From assembly GCF_001663175.1 (NCBI RefSeq), contig NZ_CP016033.1, forward strand, positions 496,001 to 560,000: a stretch of DNA of 64,000 nucleotides, in the 5' to 3' direction. Position 1 is the stretch's first letter, and each line of letters opens with the position of its first letter. The translations under genes and the position numbers were made by a program. This DNA comes from Erythrobacter neustonensis (GTDB taxonomy: Bacteria; Pseudomonadota; Alphaproteobacteria; Sphingomonadales; Sphingomonadaceae). Positions 17,929-27,200 of this stretch are shown piece after piece. Below the pieces are notes generated by a model. It had not been told where the DNA came from, searched no databases, and saw only the letters and a program-made list of their open reading frames with translations.

Positions 17929-19092
17929 CTATTCCGTCGCTTCGAGTGCGAGGCCCGCGCGCGCGATGCGGGCATAGATGCGCGCGAGCACGGCAAGATC
18001 GGGGATCGCCACCGCCTCGTCGCGCTTGTGCATGGTTGCGTTGCACAGGCCGAATTCGATCACCGGGCACACACTGCGCAGGAACCGCGCATCCGACGTG
18101 CCGCCGGTGGTGCTGAGTTCGGGCACGATGCCGGTTTCGGCGGCCACCGCCGCGCTCACCAGCGCCGAGAAGGCGCCCGGTTCGGTCAGGAACGGCTCGC
18201 CCGAGATGACCGGACGCGCGCTGCCGCCGTGCTTTTCCGCAATCGCCATGACGCGTTCTGACAGGCTTTTGCCGGTGTGCAGATCGTTGAACCGGATCGA
18301 GATGCGCGCCTGACCCGCTGCGGGAATCACGTTGTGCGCCTTGTTGCCGACATTGATGTCGGTGATTTCGAGATTGCTCGGCTGGAACCAGCGGGTGCCG
18401 GTATCGAGCGTGAGCGCATCGAGTTCGGCGAGGATCGCGACCAGCTTTGGCAGCGGATTGTCGGCAAGGTGCGGGTAAGCAACATGGCCCTGCGTGCCCT
18501 CGGCATCGATGAAGATGTTGACCGATCCGCGCCGTCCGATCTTGGCCATGTCGCCCAACCGGTTGACGCTGGTCGGCTCTCCCACGAGGCAGAGGTCGGG
18601 CTGGTGGCCTTGGGCCGCCATGAAATCGATCAGCGCGCGGGTGCCGTGGAGCGCGGGGCCTTCCTCGTCGCCGGTGATGATGAAGCTGATCGTGCCCGCA
18701 TCCTGCGGCACTTCGGCGACCGCGGCGACCATCGCGGCGATCGCGCCCTTCATGTCGACCGCGCCGCGCCCGTAAAGCAATTCGCCGCGCACCTCGGGGG
18801 CGAACGGGTCCGAGGCCCAGCCATTCTCCCCGCCGATCGGGCCCGGCGGGACCACATCGAGGTGGCCGGCAAAGGCGAAATGGCGGCTGCCTTCTGGCCC
18901 CTGCCGGATCGCGAAGAGGTTTTCGACCGGTGCCTCGTCCGAGCCTTCCGGCCCGTCGCCGCGGGTGAAGCGGTGGACGGCAAAGCCCAGCGGCACCAGC
19001 ATCGCTTCGAGTTCGGCAAACACGCTGCCGGTTGCGGGCGTGACCGAGGGCGCGGCAATCAGGCGCTTGGCGAGGTCGAGAGTGTCGAGCAT
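17929..19092 (-). CDS. dapE: Succinyl-diaminopimelate desuccinylase
   Basis: Zinc metallopeptidase of the M20 family that cleaves N-succinyl-LL-diaminopimelate. The 387-residue protein matches DapE in length. Metal and catalytic residues are visible in AGHLDVVPPG, GRGAVDMKG, GDEEGPALHGT and NATMHKRDE. A longer frame reaches 19275, but the ATG at 19092 (MLDTLDLAKRLIAAPSVTP) is the family start. It is upstream of and close to the symporter gene. Confidence 0.96.
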   Translation of the reverse strand: MLDTLDLAKRLIAAPSVTPATGSVFAELEAMLVPLGFAVHRFTRGDGPEGSDEAPVENLFAIRQGPEGSRHFAFAGHLDVVPPGPIGGENGWASDPFAPEVRGELLYGRGAVDMKGAIAAMVAAVAEVPQDAGTISFIITGDEEGPALHGTRALIDFMAAQGHQPDLCLVGEPTSVNRLGDMAKIGRRGSVNIFIDAEGTQGHVAYPHLADNPLPKLVAILAELDALTLDTGTRWFQPSNLEITDINVGNKAHNVIPAAGQARISIRFNDLHTGKSLSERVMAIAEKHGGSARPVISGEPFLTEPGAFSALVSAAVAAETGIVPELSTTGGTSDARFLRSVCPVIEFGLCNATMHKRDEAVAIPDLAVLARIYARIARAGLALEATE

Positions 19093-19168
19093 TCCGGCGG
19101 GCCTAGCAGGAGTTGCCGCCGATGCCCAAGTGCGATCTTGCCACGCATCCCCGGCGCGCTGCCATTGC

Positions 19169-20086
19169 CTAGCCTTCACCGCCCGGCACAGTGGGCGCCG
19201 GGCGCGGCGAATCGCCGCGCCTGTCTGGCACCGCCAGCGGCCCCGGCGCAAAGGCGGTTTCGAGCAGCTCCGCAATCCTCAGCCCCGCCTGCTGCACCCG
19301 CCGTTTGGCGATCGGCACCCCGCGCACGATGTCGTCCTGGGTCAGCGCCGTCTTCTTTGGCAATGTGCCATCGCACAGGTTTTCGGTATCGAACGCGGTC
19401 GGGTAGACGAAGCTCCGCGCGATCTCCCAGCTTTCGCGGCCCCAGTCGTCAGGCGTGCCGCCGGCAAGCTCTGCCCGTTCGGCAGGCGAATAGGCGCGCA
19501 CCACCGGATCGGCGGGATCGCTGATCGCGCGCTCGGCCAGGGGGCCGTCCCAGATCCAGTGGAGGTTCAGGTCGGGAACGATGCCGTAATCGGCCTTGCG
19601 GTCGTTGCCGCCGCGGTCCTCGTTGTCGCCCGAATGCAGCGGCATGTGCACGTCGCCGGCAAAATGGACCATGAAGGCCAGCGCCTCCAGCCGGATCGGC
19701 GCGGGCAGGCTTTCATCGGCGAGCATCCGCTGCGCGCGGATAATCTGCGCGGTCACGCAGTTGCCGCCGGCGCAATTGCCGCGCGGATTGAACGCCTCGC
19801 ACACCGGCGCAGTGCGATAGTGCCATGCCGAGGTATAGCCCCAGCGCCAGCCTTCGCCCTTGATGCAATCGGCCCACACCGCCGCATCGGCGAGCGTGGT
19901 GAGCGGGCATTTGGGCGTGCCGAGTTCCTTCTCCTTGGCAAGCAGCGCGCGGATCTTCGCCAGCGAGGCGGGCGAGACGTTCGCCTCGGCGACGCGCGCG
20001 GTCTGGCGGTGCGCATAGTCGCCCCAGGCCAGCGCGGGCGCGGGGAGCAGCGCCAGCAACGCCACAATGGCTGCGAACAATCTCAT
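19169..20086 (-). CDS. Secreted S1/P1-type nuclease
   Basis: Predicted zinc-dependent single-strand nuclease or phosphodiesterase exported to the periplasm, 305 residues. The signal peptide ends ...PAPALA, so the mature protein starts with Trp (AWGDYAH); in S1/P1 enzymes this N-terminal Trp is itself a zinc ligand, which supports both the start and the cleavage site. Further ligands are in HFAGDVHMPLH and the NLHWIWD segment. Several Cys residues (KCP, DC, VC, NCAGGNC) probably form disulfides. The start overlaps the GST stop as ATGA. Confidence 0.9.
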   Translation of the reverse strand: MRLFAAIVALLALLPAPALAWGDYAHRQTARVAEANVSPASLAKIRALLAKEKELGTPKCPLTTLADAAVWADCIKGEGWRWGYTSAWHYRTAPVCEAFNPRGNCAGGNCVTAQIIRAQRMLADESLPAPIRLEALAFMVHFAGDVHMPLHSGDNEDRGGNDRKADYGIVPDLNLHWIWDGPLAERAISDPADPVVRAYSPAERAELAGGTPDDWGRESWEIARSFVYPTAFDTENLCDGTLPKKTALTQDDIVRGVPIAKRRVQQAGLRIAELLETAFAPGPLAVPDRRGDSPRPAPTVPGGEG

Positions 20087-20745
20087 GCCATCACCTCGTA
20101 TTGTTCGATCACCCAGTCTTCTTCCTCGGCAGCGCCGATCCATTCGCGCATCCAGTCATGTTCGCAGATCGCTTCGATATAGGCCTGCGCGAAGCCCGGC
20201 ACGCCGATCCCGTAGGTCTGGAAGCGGGTCACGACCGGGGCATAGAAGATGTCGGCTGCGCCAAAAGTGCCGAACAGATAGGGGCCTGCGCTGCCATGGC
20301 GCGCGCGGGCTTCGGCCCACAGCGTCAGGATCCGCACGATATCGTCGCGGGTGGCTTCGGAAAGGCCGGGCAGTTCGACCCGGCGGCGGATGTTCATCGG
20401 CAGTTCGCGGCGCAGCGACTGGTAGCCCGAGTGCATTTCGGCAACCATCGCCCGCGCCATCCCGCGCGCGGTCTCGTCCTTGGGCCAGAACCGTTCGCGG
20501 CCCACCTTGTCGGCGCAGAATTCGAGGATCGCGAGACTGTCCCACACCACGGTGTCGCCGTCCCAAAGGATCGGCACCTTGCCGCTCGATGGCTGCACCT
20601 CGCCCATGTCGTGCTTCAGCCGGTCCCATTCCTCGCCCATGATCGGCACGGTGAGTTCGTCGAAATGCAGGCCCGATTGCTTGACCGCGAGCCAGCCCCG
20701 CAAGGACCAGCTCGAATAGTTCTTGTTGCCGATGATCAGTTTCAT
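20083..20745 (-). CDS. Glutathione S-transferase family protein
   Basis: A 220-residue cytoplasmic GST-like protein with an N-terminal thioredoxin-fold (MKLIIGNKNYSSWSLRGWLA, catalytic Ser in NYSSWS) and a helical C-terminal domain. It resembles YfcF/maleylacetoacetate-isomerase-like GSTs; the substrate is unknown. The ATG at 20745 matches the family N-terminus. The same frame stays open upstream to 20943, through a stretch that looks weakly protein-like but not like a GST. It is coupled to the S1/P1 nuclease gene. Confidence 0.88.
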   Translation of the reverse strand: MKLIIGNKNYSSWSLRGWLAVKQSGLHFDELTVPIMGEEWDRLKHDMGEVQPSSGKVPILWDGDTVVWDSLAILEFCADKVGRERFWPKDETARGMARAMVAEMHSGYQSLRRELPMNIRRRVELPGLSEATRDDIVRILTLWAEARARHGSAGPYLFGTFGAADIFYAPVVTRFQTYGIGVPGFAQAYIEAICEHDWMREWIGAAEEEDWVIEQYEVMA

Positions 20746-21024
20746 GCCGCCGCGCGCTCCACCTTGCCGGGCCAAATCCGGCCCTCCCCCTAGGCGTTCA
20801 TCGGGGCGCTGTCGACGCTGAACCAGGTGACAGGTGAGACACTGTCCTGAATGCGAAAAGCCCTTGGCGCGAAAGGCTTCGAGCCGCGCGGCGAATTGCG
20901 CGTGGGTGAGCGGGGCGGCAGGGGTTCGGGGCGGGCGGTGCATGGCATTGCGGACGCTGGCAGACGGAACCGGGTGTAGGAAAACCGTTTCGTAAGGCGC
21001 GCGCGGGCGCTAAGCCTGCGGGCC

Positions 21025-21444
21025 ATGACCCTGCCCCCCTTTCACCTCGCCTTCCCTGTCGACGATCTTGCTGCTGCGCGCGCGTTTTACGGCGGGGTGA
21101 TGGGCTGCGGCGAAGGGCGATCATCGGACGAATGGATCGATTTCGATTTCCACGGCCATCAGATCGTCGCCCATCTCGCCCCGGGACAGGCGGGCGACCG
21201 TGCGGCGAACCATGTCGATGGACACGGCGTTCCGGTGCCGCATTTCGGGCTGGTTCTAAGCATGCCGGCATGGGAAGCGCTGGCCGCGCGACTGGCGGCG
21301 GCGGGCTGCGAGTTCGTGATCGCGCCGACGATCCGCTTCAAGGGGCAGCCGGGCGAGCAGGCCACCATGTTCCTGCGCGATCCGAGCGGCAATGCGCTTG
21401 AATTCAAGGCGTTTGCTGACCCGGCAAACCTGTTTGCGACCTGA
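21025..21444 (+). CDS. VOC-superfamily (glyoxalase/dioxygenase-like) protein
   Basis: A 139-residue single-module vicinal-oxygen-chelate protein. Candidate metal ligands are His in PFHLAFPV, His in VPHFGLVL and Glu in ALEFKAF. The [15 protein letters not shown] ending is typical of the family. It lacks features that would identify glyoxalase I, a dioxygenase or a resistance protein, so only the fold is assigned. It stands alone ahead of the secreted-protein operon. Confidence 0.87.
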   Translation: MTLPPFHLAFPVDDLAAARAFYGGVMGCGEGRSSDEWIDFDFHGHQIVAHLAPGQAGDRAANHVDGHGVPVPHFGLVLSMPAWEALAARLAAAGCEFVIAPTIRFKGQPGEQATMFLRDPSGNALEFKAFADPANLFAT

Positions 21445-21491
21445 TGCAAAAAACACCACAGGCAAAGATAATCCATGTTGGAAACGTGGTA

Positions 21492-21512
21492 TTGCTAACC
21501 ACTTGCTAACCA
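21492..21512 (+). promoter_or_regulatory. Tandem TTGCTAACCA repeat, CtrA-like site
   Basis: A perfect 10-bp direct repeat (21492-21501 and 21503-21512) with an 11-bp period. CTAA-N7-CTAA within it differs from the CtrA consensus TTAA-N7-TTAA by one base per half, and the second half CTAACCAT matches the half-site TTAACCAT at 7 of 8 positions. It lies 22 bases before the first gene of the secreted-protein operon. CtrA binding is inference. Confidence 0.45.
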
Positions 21513-21534
21513 TTCACCCGTAATTGCCCTGAGC

Positions 21535-22524
21535 ATGAACACAGATACTCGCATTCACAGCTCGTTAGCCACAATCCTCGCCTCGGCCATGGTGCTTGGC
21601 GCAGCCGCGCCCGCCCATGCCGGCGGCGTGACGGCAGGGACCCTGATCCGCAACACCGCGACTGCGGCCTACGATGAAGGCGGCACGCAGCGCAGCGTCG
21701 ATTCGAACACCGTAACGGTGCGCGTCGACGAATTGCTCGATGTGACGGTGACCTCGCTCGATCCCGGCCCTGTGGCAGGCATCCCTGGCGATGCGGTGCT
21801 GTCCTTCGAATTGACCAACCAGGGCAATGGGCCCGAAGCCTTCCGCCTGATCCCCGACACCGCGGTTGCCGGCAATGATTACGACGTTTCCGTTCGCGGC
21901 ATTGCAATCGATAGCAATGGCAACGGCATCTATGATGACGGCGTCGACCAGCTGCTGACCGCGCCGCTCGTCACGCCGGTGCTCGCAGCCGATGCGCGGC
22001 TGACCGTCTTCGTGCTCGTCACGGTACCGCAAGGCGCGGGCAACGGCGATACCAGCAATGTCGCGCTGACCGCCGAGGCTTTGACCGGCACCGGCAGCCC
22101 GGGCGCCAGCTTCGACGGCGCCGGCGTCGATGGCGGCGATGCGATCGTCGGCACCACGGGCGCCTTTGCCGCCGCCCGCGGCGCGCTGGCAAGCAGCATT
22201 GCCGGCGTCCAGCTCAACAAATCGGTGACCTTGCGCGATCCGTTCGGGGGCAGCGCCGCGGTGCCGGGCGCTACTGCAACCTTCACCATCGAAGCCAGCG
22301 TGACAGGTTCGGGCAGCGTTGCCGATCTGGTGGTGAGCGACGCGATCCCCGCAGGCACGACCTATGTTCCCGGCAGCCTCGCGCTCGATGCCGCTCCGCT
22401 CAGCGACGGGGCCGATGCGGATGCCGGCAACGCGTCGGACAGCGCCGGCATCCGGGTCGATCTGGGCACTACGCCAGCCGGCACACGCCGTGCGGTCACC
22501 TTCGCCGTGACCATCGACAAGTGA
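21535..22524 (+). CDS. Secreted beta-rich protein with EF-hand-like loop and DUF11-type domain (operon gene 1)
   Basis: A 329-residue exported protein. A Sec signal peptide ends ...APAHA (~29). The N-terminal module (TAGTLIRNTATAAYD ... SNTVTVRVDE) recurs in genes 3 and 4 of the operon. An EF-hand-like loop, DSNGNGIYDDGVD, is encoded at 21910-21948. The C-terminal ~110 residues (LNKSVTLRDPFGGSAAVPGA ... VVSDAIPAGTTYVPGSL) match the DUF11/conserved-repeat pattern of cell-surface Ig-like modules. There are no Cys residues after the signal. The upstream ribosome site is weak. I cannot assign a molecular function; a surface or periplasmic structural role is inferred. Confidence 0.8.
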   Translation: MNTDTRIHSSLATILASAMVLGAAAPAHAGGVTAGTLIRNTATAAYDEGGTQRSVDSNTVTVRVDELLDVTVTSLDPGPVAGIPGDAVLSFELTNQGNGPEAFRLIPDTAVAGNDYDVSVRGIAIDSNGNGIYDDGVDQLLTAPLVTPVLAADARLTVFVLVTVPQGAGNGDTSNVALTAEALTGTGSPGASFDGAGVDGGDAIVGTTGAFAAARGALASSIAGVQLNKSVTLRDPFGGSAAVPGATATFTIEASVTGSGSVADLVVSDAIPAGTTYVPGSLALDAAPLSDGADADAGNASDSAGIRVDLGTTPAGTRRAVTFAVTIDK

Positions 22525-22583
22525 TGCCGCGCAATCGCCCCTCGATGCCATTCAAGACCAACCGCTTCCTCAAGGACCACGCC

Positions 22584-23075
22584 ATGAAGCCGATCGCCAA
22601 ATTCTTCCTCACCTGCGCCGCCGCTGCATCGCTCAGCGCCCCAGTGCTGCCGCTCGCCGCGCAGGAACGGCCCAGCCCGGTCGTTCTGGCGGGCGATGTG
22701 AAGGCGGTGAAGACGATCACCGAAGCCGACGGCAAGCAGCGCACCGAACTGGTCGAACCGCAAACCATCGTGCCCGGCGACCGGCTGGTGTTCGGCACCG
22801 ACTATTCGAACACGGGCAACGAAGCCGTGACCAATTTCACCGTCACCAATCCGCTGCCCGAAGCCGTGCGCCTCGCCCCCGATGCCGAAGCCGGCCTGTC
22901 GGTCTCGGTCGACGGCGGCAAGACCTGGGGCACGCTCGCCGCGCTCACCCTTGCCAATGCCGATGGCACGACGCGCGCCGCCACGCACGCCGATGTCACG
23001 CATGTCCGCTGGGTGCTCGAAAGCATCGCGCCGGGCGCCAAGGGCAGGCTCACCTATCCAGCCATCATCCGCTGA
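22584..23075 (+). CDS. Small secreted DUF11-type protein (operon gene 2)
   Basis: A 163-residue exported protein: a signal peptide ending ...VLPLAAQ (~28), then one Ig-like module with VKTITEADGKQRTELVEPQTIVPGD, DYSNTGNEAVTNFTVTNPLP and a final SIAPGAKGRLTYPAIIR. This is the pattern of DUF11 repeats seen singly in bacterial surface proteins. AAGGA lies upstream of the ATG at 22584; an alternative GTG at 22521 overlaps the previous stop but would add a non-secretory leader. It sits 59 bases after gene 1. Function unknown. Confidence 0.78.
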   Translation: MKPIAKFFLTCAAAASLSAPVLPLAAQERPSPVVLAGDVKAVKTITEADGKQRTELVEPQTIVPGDRLVFGTDYSNTGNEAVTNFTVTNPLPEAVRLAPDAEAGLSVSVDGGKTWGTLAALTLANADGTTRAATHADVTHVRWVLESIAPGAKGRLTYPAIIR

Positions 23076-23147
23076 CCGGCGGAAGATAACCGCTACGCCC
23101 CGCGGGCGGGACCAATTACGCGGGGCTAACACTCGGGACCATAAAAC

Positions 23148-24194
23148 ATGAAGACCACCAAGCAGTTGCTGGGTGCGGTGAGCGCGGTTGCGCTCGTCGC
23201 GATGTCCAGCGCCCCCGCTCTGGCCGCAGGGACCAGCGCAGGCACCACCATCACCAACAACGTCTCCGTCAGCTTCAATGTCGGCGGCGTGGCACAGAAC
23301 GCGCAGACCGCGTCGAACTCGTTCACGGTCGACCAGCGCGTCAACGTCAACGTCGTCAACAACGGGCCGGCCACCTCGGTTTCGCCGAACCAGACCAACC
23401 GCGTGCTGTCGTTCGACGTTACCAACCTGTCGAACAGCACGGTCGACCTTGCGCTGACCACCTCGCTGCTCGGCGGCACGGCGGCCAATATCAGCAACTT
23501 CCGCGTGTTCCGCGACACCAACGGCAACGGCCTGCTCGACAGTGCCGAACTGACCGCGGGCCCGATCACCTATCTCGATGAAGTCGCCGCCGATGCGACC
23601 GTCAAGGTGCTGGTGGTTTCGGACATCAGCATCAATGCGGCCAACGGCAACACCTTCGATGTCGCGCTGATCGCCGATGCGCATGCCGCCGGCACCGCCA
23701 ACACGCTCGGCGCGCAGCTGGTCGGCACCTCGGGCGCGAACACCGCCGGGATCGACACGGTGCTGTTCGACGGCGCGGGCACGGCCGATGCGGCGAACGA
23801 CGGCGCCTTCTCGGCAACCGGTCGTTACACCGTCGCCGGCGCGGTTCTGACGCTGGCCAAGACCAGCCGCGTGATCAGCGATCCGGTCAACCTCACCAAC
23901 AATCCCAAGGCGATCCCGGGCGCGACGGTGGAATATTGCATCACCGTGGCCAATGCTGCGGGCGCTGCGACCGCCACCAACGTCAACGTGGTCGACGATC
24001 TTCCCGCCGATGTAACCTACAGCGCGGCCTACGGGATCTTCATCAACGGCAACGCAACCTGCACCAGCGGCACCGCCGGCGGCACGTTTGCAGCTGGCGC
24101 CGGGGTGAGCGGCCGCGACCGTATCAGCAGCGCGCTGAACGACGTGGCGGCGGGTCAGACCCGTTCGCTCTACTTCCAGGTCGTGATCAAGTAA
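23148..24194 (+). CDS. Secreted beta-rich protein with EF-hand loop and DUF11-type domain (operon gene 3)
   Basis: A 348-residue paralogue of gene 1. The signal peptide ends ...APALA; the shared N-terminal module follows (SAGTTITNNVSVSFN ... SNSFTVDQ). A textbook 12-residue EF-hand/dockerin-like loop DTNGNGLLDSAE is encoded at 23514-23549. The C-terminal DUF11-type domain begins AVLTLAKTSRVISDPVN; its first 39 residues are 31/39 identical to a block of gene 5. Two Cys residues (EYCITV and NATCTS) may pair. It ends in a short beta-like tail, FQVVIK. It lies 72 bases after gene 2 and 21 before gene 4. The role is inferred as structural or adhesive. Confidence 0.8.
   Translation: MKTTKQLLGAVSAVALVAMSSAPALAAGTSAGTTITNNVSVSFNVGGVAQNAQTASNSFTVDQRVNVNVVNNGPATSVSPNQTNRVLSFDVTNLSNSTVDLALTTSLLGGTAANISNFRVFRDTNGNGLLDSAELTAGPITYLDEVAADATVKVLVVSDISINAANGNTFDVALIADAHAAGTANTLGAQLVGTSGANTAGIDTVLFDGAGTADAANDGAFSATGRYTVAGAVLTLAKTSRVISDPVNLTNNPKAIPGATVEYCITVANAAGAATATNVNVVDDLPADVTYSAAYGIFINGNATCTSGTAGGTFAAGAGVSGRDRISSALNDVAAGQTRSLYFQVVIK
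23841..23957 (+). repeat. Copy 1 of a block shared with 30887-31003
   Basis: This 117-bp coding block and the one at 30887-31003 are about 77% identical by hand count (90 of 117) and encode 31 of 39 identical residues. They mark an intra-operon domain duplication between genes 3 and 5. Confidence 0.8.
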
Positions 24195-24215
24195 TCCCGA
24201 TCGGGACCTCAGGTC

Positions 24216-27200
24216 TTGCGTGTTTTCCCCTCCTTGCGGCACGCGGCAGCGGCCCTGCTGGTAACGCTGCTGGCGTTGCTGGCCGTGCCGCAGGGCGGGG
24301 TTCACGCGCAGACCGGCGAGACTGCAACGCTACGCACGGTCACCAATATCGCCGAAGCGACGTGGGACGCGCAGGGTTCGCGCCAGCGCACCACCAGCAA
24401 TGCCGTGCGCTTCGACGTCAATGAAAGCCCGCTCGCCCCGCCCGCGATCCGGGTCTATCGCCGCACCAGCGAGGGGACAGGGGCCGAACTGGCCTACCGC
24501 GTGCCGCAATGCGGGGCTGGCACCGGCCCGGTTCAGTCGCTGCAATCGGGCGCCACCGCCAGCACATCGCCCTCCGGTGCGGCGACGGCAACGATCCGCA
24601 CGGCGACCGTCCAGCAGACCGATACGCTGCACGGCGGCGAACCGCTGTTCTTCGAGATTTCCGCACGCGCGGCCAACCGCGATCCTGCCGCAGTCGAAAG
24701 CCTGACCGTGGTGCTGACCACCGCCGAAGGCGACAGCGAGACGATGACCGTCTTCGAGACCGAGGCGGACAGCGGCATCTTCGCGGGCGTGATCGATACG
24801 CTGCGCATTCCCCCGCCGGTGACCAAGGAAGATTGCCGGTTGAGCGTGGGGCAGGACACCCGCGTGGTGATCGCGGCGATGCGTCCGGACAGCGACACGA
24901 TCCTCGTCTCGGCCGATGTCCGCGTGCTGGTCGATCCGTTCGGCGTGGTCTTCGACAGCGAAACGGGCGAGCCGGTCGATGGTGTGCGCGTCACGCTGGT
25001 CGATGCCGACACCGGATTGCCCGCCACCGTGTTTGCCGAAAACGGCGAAACTTCGTGGCCGTCGAGCGTGATCACCGGACAGCCGGTGATCGACGGATCG
25101 GGCCGCGCGGTGCCGATGGGGCCCGGCGAATTCTGGTTCCCGCTGACGACGCAGGGGCGCTTCCGCCTCGTTGCCGAACCGCCGGCGCCCTACACCGCGC
25201 CGTCCACCGCGCCGCGCGATGTGATCGCCCGCGCGCTGCGCCCCGATGGCCGCCCCTATGTGGTGCGCGAAGGCTCGTTCGGCGATATCTTCGTGCTCGA
25301 CACGCCCGTTCCCTTCGAAGTCGATATTCCGGTCGATCGTCCGGCGGGCGACCTGGCGCTCGTCAAAACCGCGTCGCGGCCGCGTGCTGCGCCCGGCGAT
25401 CTCGTGTTCTACACGCTGACCGTGGGCAACAGCGATGCCGCGCGTATCCGCCGCGGGGTGACGCTGGTCGACACGCCTTCGCCCTGGCTGCGGCTGCGCC
25501 CCGGTTCGGTCCGCATCAATGGCGCCGCCGCCCCGCAGGCCGTTACCGTGTCGCCCGACGGCCGCATCATCACGATAGCGCTGGGCGACATCCCCGCCGC
25601 CGCGACCATGCGTGTCACCTATGCCATGAGCGTGCGCGCCGATGCGCCTCCGGGCCGCGCGGGCAACACCGTGATCGCCGCCGACGCGCTCGGCCGCGAA
25701 ACGCGCGCACAGGCCGTGGTCGATATCGACCGCGAAGGCATCGCCGACCGCATGACGATCATCGGCCGCGTGACCGCCGGCGGCTGCACCCTCCCCGAAG
25801 CCGGTCGCCCCGGTATCCCCGGCGTGCGCGTGATGCTCGAAGACGGCAGCTTTGCGCTGACCGATGCCGATGGCCGCTACCATTTCGAAGGCGTGGTGCC
25901 CGGCACCCACGTGGTGCAGGTCGCCGCGATGACCCTGCCTCAAGGCGGACGCTTCACCGATTGCACCCGTTCCAGCCGCAGCGCGGGCAGCGCGATCTCG
26001 CGCTTTGCCGTGGGTCAGGGCGGCAGCCTGGTGGTCGCCGATTTCCATGCCATCCTGCCCGAAGGCGCAAAGCCTGCTGCCGCGCCTGCCCCTGCAACTG
26101 AGACCGAAGCGCCCGTCGACGCGGCAGAAGCCGTAACTGCCGACAAGACCGCGCCCGCCGTCACCGATTACCTCGCGCTGGGCGATGGCGAGGATGGTTT
26201 CATCGCCCCCGCGATCGACGCCAACCCGCGCGCGCCCGCAATCAAGGTCGCGGTGCGGCACCGTTTGGGGCAGAGCGTCAAGCTGCTGGTCGATGGCAAG
26301 CCGGTCGATCCGCTCGCCTTCGAAGGCACGCAGAACCCCGAAACCGGCACCTGGTCGATCAGCCAGTGGCGCGGCGTGCCGCTGCTGACCGACCGCACCG
26401 TGCTCGAAGCCCAGATCATCAATTCGTTCGGGGAGGTGTCCAAGACCTTCACCCGCGAAGTGTTCTTCACCCGCACCCCGGCCAAGGTCGAGCTGCTGCC
26501 CGCGCTTTCGCAGCTGGTCGCCGATGGCCGCACCCGCCCGGTGGTGGCGATCCGCGTGCTCGACCGCAACAACCGCCCGCTGCGCGAAGGCATGTCGGGC
26601 AGCTTCACGCTCAACGCGCCCTATCAAAGCGCCGAGCAGATCGACCGCCAGCAATTGAACCAGCTCACCGGCATGACCCCGATGGCCGCGCGCTGGGTGG
26701 TTGAAGGCAGCGAAGGCATCGCCAGGATCGAACTCGCGCCCACCATGGTCAGCGGTTCGCTGCGCCTCGCCTTTGCCTTCGACGACGGCGCGATCACCCG
26801 CCGTCAGGAGCTTGAGGCATGGGTTGAGCCGGGCGATGTCGAATGGACGCTGATCGGGCTTGGCGAAGGCACCATCGGCGCGCGTTCGGTTGCCAGGAAC
26901 ATGGAACGCAACCGCCGCTTCGACAGCGATCTGGGCGATGATGCGCGCGTCGCGCTCTATGCCAAGGGCCGCGTGCTGGGCAAATACCTGGTCACGCTCG
27001 CCTATGACAGCGCCAAGCAGCGCGAGGACACCCGCGCATTGGGCGCGATCGACCCGCAGGCCTATTACACCGTGTTCGGCGATGCCTCGGCGCGCCAGTT
27101 CGATGCCGCGAGCCGCGAAAAGCTCTATGTCCGGATCGAAACCGCCACCTTCTATGCGCTGTACGGGGACTTCCAGACCGCATTCAACCAGACCCGCCTT

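Noticed and set aside
20746..20943. An N-terminal extension of the GST gene or a separate small ORF (LTHAQFAARLEAFRAKGFSH, then a CLTCH motif)
   Set aside because: Part of it has coding-like third positions and a CxxCH, but the GST start at 20745 fits the family, the frame degrades before it, and no ribosome site or homologue is evident to me.
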